Below, one piece after another: positions 57,993 through 64,000 of a stretch of 64,000 bases of DNA. The notes below the pieces were generated by a model. That model was not told the origin of the DNA and ran no database searches. It saw nothing but the letters and a program-made list of their open reading frames with translations. Numbering within the stretch: the stretch's first letter is position 1; every line of letters begins with the position of its first letter. Position numbers and translations under genes: made by a program. The DNA lies in contig CAJJCA010000003.1 in the NCBI GenBank assembly GCA_905182575.1, positions 1 to 64,000 of the forward strand. The letters run 5' to 3'. The DNA comes from an uncultured Flavobacteriaceae bacterium. Its GTDB lineage: Bacteria; Bacteroidota; Bacteroidia; Flavobacteriales; Flavobacteriaceae.

Positions 57993-59661
57993 TTATAATG
58001 ACATTCCTCTTTTCCAAGGGATAAAGTCATCTTGCATTAATTTTCTGGCCTTTGTTTGTATTTCACCACTGGCAACTCGAATTACAAAATCCAAGAGCGC
58101 TTCTCCTGTTTCTTCAATTGTCGTTTTTCCTTCGATTATCGTCCCCGTATTAAAATCAATAATATCATTCATCTTATCAAATAACTTTGTGTTGGTTGCG
58201 ACTTTTACAACAGGGCAAATTGGATTTCCGGTTGGAGTACCCAAACCTGTAGTAAACAAAATAACATTGGCCCCAGAGCCTGCCAAACCAGTTGTCGATT
58301 CGACATCATTTCCGGGTGTGCAAAGCAAATTTAAACCGGGTTGCACCACTTGTTCTGTGTAATCTAAAACATCTTTTATAGGAGAGGTTCCTCCCTTTTT
58401 TGCGGCTCCTGAAGATTTAATGGCATCCGTAATCAGCCCGTCTTTGATGTTTCCAGGAGATGGATTCATTGAAAATGCTGCGCCCAAAGCCTCGGCTTTC
58501 TCATTATAAGTAGACATAATATGGGCGAATTTCTTCGCATTATTCCGGTCTTCACATCGATTGATTAATTCTTGCTCAACTCCATGAAGTTCAGGAAATT
58601 CTGACAACACCGTTGCGCCCTCCCATCCCTACGACAAGGTCCGAAAGCATAGCCCAAAGCAGGGTTTGCTGAGATTCCCGAAAACCCGTCAGATCCTCCA
58701 CATTCTAGACCAATGACCAGCTTACTTAAAGGCGCAGGTTGTCGTTCGATTTTATTGGCTTCTATTAAGCCCACAAAAGTTTTTTTGACGGCCTCAGCAA
58801 TCAATTCCTTTTCTGAATTACTTTGTTGCTGTTCTAATATATAAACAGGCTTTTGATTTTTAGATTTTTTTGCTAACGCTTTTTCTAAAATACTAGCTTG
58901 CGCGTGTTGACATCCCAAGCTCAAAACCGTAGCGCCTGCTACATTAGGATTGTTGATATAGCCCGCCAATAAATTACACAATGCAATTGCATCTGAAGCT
59001 GCTCCGCCACAACCACCATCATGGGTTAAAAAACGAACACCATCCACATTTGGAAACAATGGGTTTTTGGTTAATTCATCGGGTTCCTCAATAATATTTT
59101 TTTCTAAAATTGATGCTGAAGAATCTCCAGCTTTATAAGCATCGATCAGTTTGTCGACATTAAATTCTAAATGTCTCTTTTTCCCGAAGCCCAGTTTTTC
59201 TACTAGGGTCTCTTCTTAAGTACCTCAACATTTCTGTTTTGACAGAAAACCAGCGGAATTACAAGCCAATTGTTTTCGGTTCCCACGGACGCCGTTGTGC
59301 CCTGTGGTATATCCCAAAAAAGTCTTGTTTTGAAATTTGAAAGATCTGGTGCGACCCAAGGTGTTTTTGCTGCAACTTCCTGAACGCTGTACGCCTCTGT
59401 GTCGTGAACAATGTTTGAGGTGCTTATGAGCCCTCCTTTAAAAATTTCTTTTGTCGCTTTACCCACCAATACACCATACATAAAAATAGAGGCTCCTTTA
59501 ACAAAATCAATCTTGGCAAACTTATGTTTTGCTGCAATGTCATTTTGTAGGACAAACAATCGGTCTTCAAATGAAATTTGATCTCCCTTTTTTAAGTCTG
59601 TGAGTGCGACAAGAATGTTGTCGTTTGGATGAATTTGTAGTATTTTTTGGTAACTTTTCAT
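57993..59661 (-). CDS. UxaA/altronate dehydratase family enzyme (6-deoxyhexonate dehydratase-like), frameshifted
   Basis: N-terminal SAF domain ([20 protein letters not shown]), then [93 protein letters not shown] and [20 protein letters not shown]. Cys-rich sites (GGCGG, LGCQ, ECGG) are typical of UxaA iron-dependent dehydratases. About 550 residues once breaks at about 59210, 59060 and 58610 are bridged. It heads the operon and should dehydrate the aldonic acid to the 2-keto-3-deoxy form. Substrate rhamnonate or fuconate; uronates also possible. Confidence 0.87.
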
Positions 59662-59833
59662 TTGTTTTTAAAAAAATTTAATTTACGAATAAAAGATTAA
59701 TCTGCTAAATTTCCTTAAAACTAAACTCCCCATTTTTTAATGCTTATCCCAAATAGCACTTTAATAGACCGAAACTTAGGACTCAATAAAACGACTTAAA
59801 ATCACTATACATTTGGGAAGGCTACTTTTAAGA

Positions 59834-61329
59834 TCATTGATCTACTTTAAAATTTTTTATTGCCTGATTCGGTTCTATGATGGTGTGTCCTTGCCAAAAA
59901 GTTGGATCATACTCTGTAAGATTTACCGGTAATATCGAAGGGTTCTCTTTAAAACCATCAAACTCCTCTTGAGATATTTTTTCCGTTTCAAAAATGACCC
60001 CTTGATATTTTTGTGTTTGAACGGTTTGAACATTTAAGTCCATTTTAAGTTCATTTTGCTTGTTACGACCTTTAACGACTTTGTTTTTTTCTACAATTGT
60101 GAAAGCTCGGTCAACTCCCGTCTCGTAACCATCAGAAAGCTCAAAAAATTGCAATGTATATTTTCCAGAGTTCATTTTTTTGAATTGTAAAACCACTTCT
60201 TTCATGTATTGTTTAAAAGACATTCCTAGCAAGCTAATATCACGAATGTCTTGAATGTTTTTATACTCGATCCTAATGAGCGCCATTTCATTTGCATCGA
60301 CATAGATTTTCCCCGAATAATCCGCATTGCCCTTGGGGGTAAAGCTTAAAATATAAATGGGTGTTTTTCCGATGTAAGTAAAATTAATGCGTTTAAAATC
60401 GTATTTATATGCCTTTTTGATAACATTTAGGTTAAGCGATTCTTTTTCGAAAATTGAAACAGAGAGATCCTATAAAACTTCTTTTCTCCATTTTAAAAAT
60501 GATTCTTTTTCTTTTATCTTTTTTTCTTCGGCGGTGAGTGTATCCTTTTCTGAAGAATTAAGGTTATCCGAATCTAAATCAGCGCTGATGATTCCTGTTC
60601 GCAGTTTAAAATAGGAATCAGATTTAACGTTTTGCTTTAATATGGTATCGAATGCACTTCTAATATTTTCAAATAGCGCAGAGGTTTCTTTATCTTCGAG
60701 TTTTAATGCTTTTTGTAATTCTAGTTTTTGATTTTCCTCGGTATGATCACCATATAAATTACCTAATATTTCGATATGCCAGTCAGATTTCCTAGGCATT
60801 TTTTGAAGCGTACTATCCCAAAATTCCTGATTAAACTCTTCGATCGAGGATTTTTTAACTTTAACTTTTAGTGTCTTAAATTTCTGAAATCCAGACGATC
60901 TAAAAAACAGTTTTTTATTCGTCAGACCCAGTTCATATTTATCAGGAATATCTCTTTTGATTTCTTTAATTATTTCTTTAGCAGTGAGATCTTTATTAGT
61001 TACAATAATAGAATTAAGCATAATCGATTTTGGAGTAAGTAATACAACGCTGTCACTAAATTGTGAAGCGACACGACTTAAAGTTTCATAACCCATACAT
61101 GAGAAATAAAGCGTGTCATTGGCTTTTGCTTCTAAATGAAGTCGAAAAAGCCCCTCTTCATTTGCCATTATTCCTGTTCCTTTTGAGGAGTAAATTGAAG
61201 CAAAAGGGATGGGTTCTCGGAGTTAGGCTGTCTTTAATTACAGCACTTATTTCTTGACTTGCAAGGTTTTGGATTTCCAGCCAGCAAGATTATAAAAAAG
61301 AATAAAAAGGCTTGGGAGGGTTTTTTCAT
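59834..61329 (-). CDS. Secreted protein with carboxypeptidase-regulatory-like domain, frameshifted
   Basis: Leader MKKPSQAFLFFFIILLAG from 61329, then a CarboxypepD_reg-like domain: EISAVIKDSLT, FASIYSSKGTG, ANEEGLFRLHLEAKANDTLY and FSCMGYETLSR. A long mixed region follows (IIKEIKRDIPDKYELGLTNK, FRSSGFQKFKTLKVKVKKSS), and after a break near 60460 a beta-rich part (FTYIGKTPIYILSFTPKGNA, KIYVDANEMALIRIEYKN). About 495 residues. Common in Flavobacteriia; role unknown. Breaks near 61200 and 60470. Confidence 0.75.
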
Positions 61330-61600
61330 TATTTAATTAAAATTACAAATAAATACCTGTTTAAGCAGGATATCTTTGAGCGTTTATAGTCAGTTTGAAG
61401 GTTTAAATTCTCATTGACACTCCTTTCGCGAGGTAGTCTCTGCTTCTATCTTAAGTTTTGTTAAAAGTGAGAAGCATTGAATTCTCCTGTAACTTTTAGC
61501 AAGCACTAAAAAAATAAAAGATGAGGATAGAAAAATTAATCAGTAACTGAAACGCTAATGTAAAATTTTATTATTTTTAAAACAAGCTCATCCTTTTAAA

Positions 61601-64000
61601 ATGAAAAAAGCTTTTTTAACTTTATTCTTCATTTCATTTCTTTTTTCTTCAGTTAGCGCACAAGACCAATCCTATTGGCCAGCGCAAAAAGCCACTTCAA
61701 AACCTTGGACTCGATGGTGGTGGATGGGAAGTGCAGTTAATGAAAAAAATATTAGGGTCTCGCTAATTGATTTTCATAAAGCTGGCATGGGAGGCGTAGA
61801 AATAGCCCCCATCTATGGCGTAAAAGGCCAAGAAGAAAACTACATTGATTATCTCTCCCCAAAATGGATTTCGATGTTGAATCATACACTCTCGGTTGCA
61901 GACAGTCTGGGCATGGGCGTAGACTTAACCCTTGGAACAGGCTGGCCTTGGGGCGGATCACAAGTAGATTTGGTGCATGCCGCTACTACACTTTTGGTTT
62001 TTAAGGTGGATCTAAAAAAGGGGGAACAATTTGATCAAAGTGTCCTCGTTCCCAGCATGCTAATGCATGATTTGGTAAATCCTCTTGAAGGATAATTTAC
62101 TTTCTAAACCTAATAACTTCTTAAATAGAAAAATTATTTTACAAAAGATAATTTCATTTTCTAAGACATAATAAATACAATGATTTAACTAATTTAGTTT
62201 CAAGTGATAGTTTAAATTTCAAAGCTATTGAATCTGATCATACTTTATATTTTGTTTATGAAGGAAAAACAAGACAGCAGGTAAAACGATCAGCACCCGG
62301 TGGTAATGGCTGGGTCCTAGATCATTTTTCATCAAGTGCATTAGAAAAATACTTAATTCCTTATTCAGAAGCTTTAACAAAAGTTAATGGAAAAGTACGT
62401 GCTGTTTTTAACGACAGTTATGAGGTTTACAAAGCCGACTATACCCAAGACTTTTTCAACGCTTTTATCAAACACCGGGGCTATGATTTATTGCCTCATC
62501 TTCCTAAACTATTTAGTGATATTTCTGACCCTGATGCAAATCGAATCATGAGTGATTATAAGGAAACTTTATCCGATTTATTGATTGAGGATTTTAATGG
62601 TTCTTGGAATATTTGGGCTGATAAAGAAAAGGTAAAGACCAAGTACCAAGCTCACGGCTCACCAGGAAATTTGATTGATCTGTATGCCTCTGCAGATATT
62701 CCAGAGTGTGAAACCTTTGGTTCGATGCCTTATGAAATTAATGGATTTAGAAGAATTGAAGGTGGAGGAACGGACAAAGAATTTCCTCATAAGAACTTTA
62801 GAGCTGGGGATGCCGATCCAGTGATGATTAGGTTTTCTTCATCAGCAGCGCACATTGCAAACAAACCATTGGTTTCGTCTGAGACATTTACTTGGTTGAG
62901 AGAGCATTTTAGAACAGCCTTGTCTCAGTGCAAGCCAGAGGTGGAAGACTTATTTCTTAACGGGATAAATCATGTTTTTCTTCACGGTTCTACTTATTCT
63001 CCCCAGGAGGCGGTATGGCCAGGATGGAAGTTTTATGCTTCAGTAAACTTTAACCCCAATAGCACTATTTGGGAGGATGTTCCCGCACTATTTAATTATA
63101 TCAACAGGGCTCAATCTCTTCTTCAATTAGGACAACCCGACAGTGAGATATTACTCTATTGGCCAATACACGATGCATGGGGTAACTTTTATAAGGGTAA
63201 GAAATTCGCTCAATTTTCAATTCATAAAACTGACGAATGGTTGCTCAAGGGGCCTTTCTACGAGGCAGCGAACACTTTGCTAAAAAGGGGATATTCTTTT
63301 GATTATATTTCTGATCGTTTTATTGAAAAGGCTCAATTCGAATCCGGCGCTTTGCTCCTACCCGGGGGTCTTTATAAAACTTTAGTAGTGCCCGACACCA
63401 AATAGCATGCCGCTAGAAACATTAAAAAAACTGATTGCTTTAAAAGAAAAAGGAGCTTCAATTATATTCTTAGGGCTGCCCGAAACTGTTCCTGGGTTTT
63501 TCAAATTACACAGGTAGACGAGAAAGAGATGAGCCAAAGGTTGCGTCGTTCCAAAATCGAAACACACGATTTAGATCAAATTCATCTGCCATTGATTGCT
63601 TCTGGAGTCCGTGCCGAGAAACTAGTTGAGACAGGTCTCAAATTTATTCGCAGAAAAGTAGCTGAAGAGAAAGTCTATTTTATTGCAAATCATACCGACC
63701 AGTCCATATCAGGTTTTGTTCCAATTCAGCACAAGGCAAATGGTGTCTTATTGTTAGATCCTCTTTCTGGAAAAGTAGGGAAAGCTATTACTAATGCTGA
63801 TGGGGATCAAACTTTAGTTAAGCTAGCATTGGCTTCTGGCCAAACAGTTTTTGTCAAGACCTATAAGGAATCGGATGCGCCGATGTGGCAATACCATAAG
63901 GCGAGCCAAAATAGCTATCCAATTTTGGGCCTGTGGAACCTTCGTTTTTTAAAAGGAGGTCCAAAAATTCCAACACATAGAGAAATTGAAAAGCTGGTTT
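61601..64000 (+). CDS. GH106 alpha-L-rhamnosidase, frameshifted, 3' end outside window
   Basis: Signal peptide (AFLTLFFISFLFSSVSAQ), then hallmark GH106 sequence KPWTRWWWMGSAVNEKNIRV, GMGGVEIAPIYGVKG, YLSPKWISMLNHTLSVADSL and GVDLTLGTGWPWGGSQV. Further parts in other frames: QVKRSAPGGNGWVLDHFSSS, NDSYEVYKADYTQDFF, GSMPYEINGFRRIEGGGTDK, SSETFTWLREHFRTALSQCK, FLHGSTYSPQEAVWPGW. Breaks near 62095, 62480 and 63405. Full GH106 proteins are about 800-1100 residues; 2.4 kb is present. It releases terminal L-rhamnose and fits the 6-deoxyhexose operon nearby. Confidence 0.87.

Overview
The window looks like a marine Bacteroidota chromosome, most likely Flavobacteriaceae. Evidence: low GC, a SusC/SusD pair under an ECF sigma/FecR-type anti-sigma couple, DUF4249 and carboxypeptidase-regulatory-like proteins beside TonB receptors, BspA-like DUF285 lipoproteins, a VF530 protein and many short lipoproteins. 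An unusually large share of otherwise recognisable genes is interrupted by one-base frameshifts, several at homopolymers, so most broken genes here probably reflect uncorrected long-read indels. They are annotated as single genes with the break stated. A few (two in-frame stops in the 51-52 kb propeller gene, decayed integrase tails, a susD fragment) look like real decay.

Layout. 1-8.3 kb: probable integrative element. It carries two BspA-like surface lipoproteins (one with a 75-bp tandem array, an InlB-type repeat and two DUF5011 domains), small lipoproteins, tiny membrane proteins and a tyrosine recombinase. It is bounded on the right by the 3' part of a tRNA-Ala gene, a classic attachment scar. 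8.3-21.6 kb: fructan utilisation locus with ECF sigma, FecR, STN-type SusC, SusD, PhoD-like phosphatase, MFS sugar transporter, GH32 and fructokinase. 22-30 kb: a propeller glycosidase-like protein, a large secreted PHP-like protein, and a TonB receptor with a DUF4249 partner. 30-37.7 kb: GT2, methyltransferase, VF530, secreted esterase, MsbA-like ABC exporter, small zinc-ribbon proteins and a third BspA-like protein. 38-43.2 kb: a redox cluster (Fer4_19, HxlR, YceI, 30-residue CDGSH protein), a secreted metallophosphoesterase, then thioredoxin and 2-Cys peroxiredoxin. 44-49.7 kb: secreted cytochrome c/DUF1549/DUF1553, DUF1501 and DUF2231/cytochrome/LRR proteins. 49.7-64 kb: CBM9-like protein, broken propeller glycosidase, InlB-repeat lipoprotein with an unrecognised domain, a non-phosphorylative 6-deoxyhexose operon and a GH106 alpha-L-rhamnosidase running off the right edge.

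How it works together: GH32, SusCD, the MFS carrier and fructokinase form one route from extracellular fructan to fructose-6-phosphate. GH106 and the UxaA/SDR/FAH/amidohydrolase operon form a plausible route from rhamnosides (or fucosides) to central metabolites.

The most interesting unexplained signals are (i) a dispersed element of about 100 bp in five copies with complementary ends, one copy read through in frame inside a leucine-rich-repeat gene; (ii) five degenerate copies of a tyrosine-recombinase C-terminal tail, most at or near gene 3' ends; (iii) a conserved N-terminal module shared by the three BspA-like proteins; and (iv) the HxlR/Fer4_19/YceI/CDGSH redox cluster with palindromic operators.
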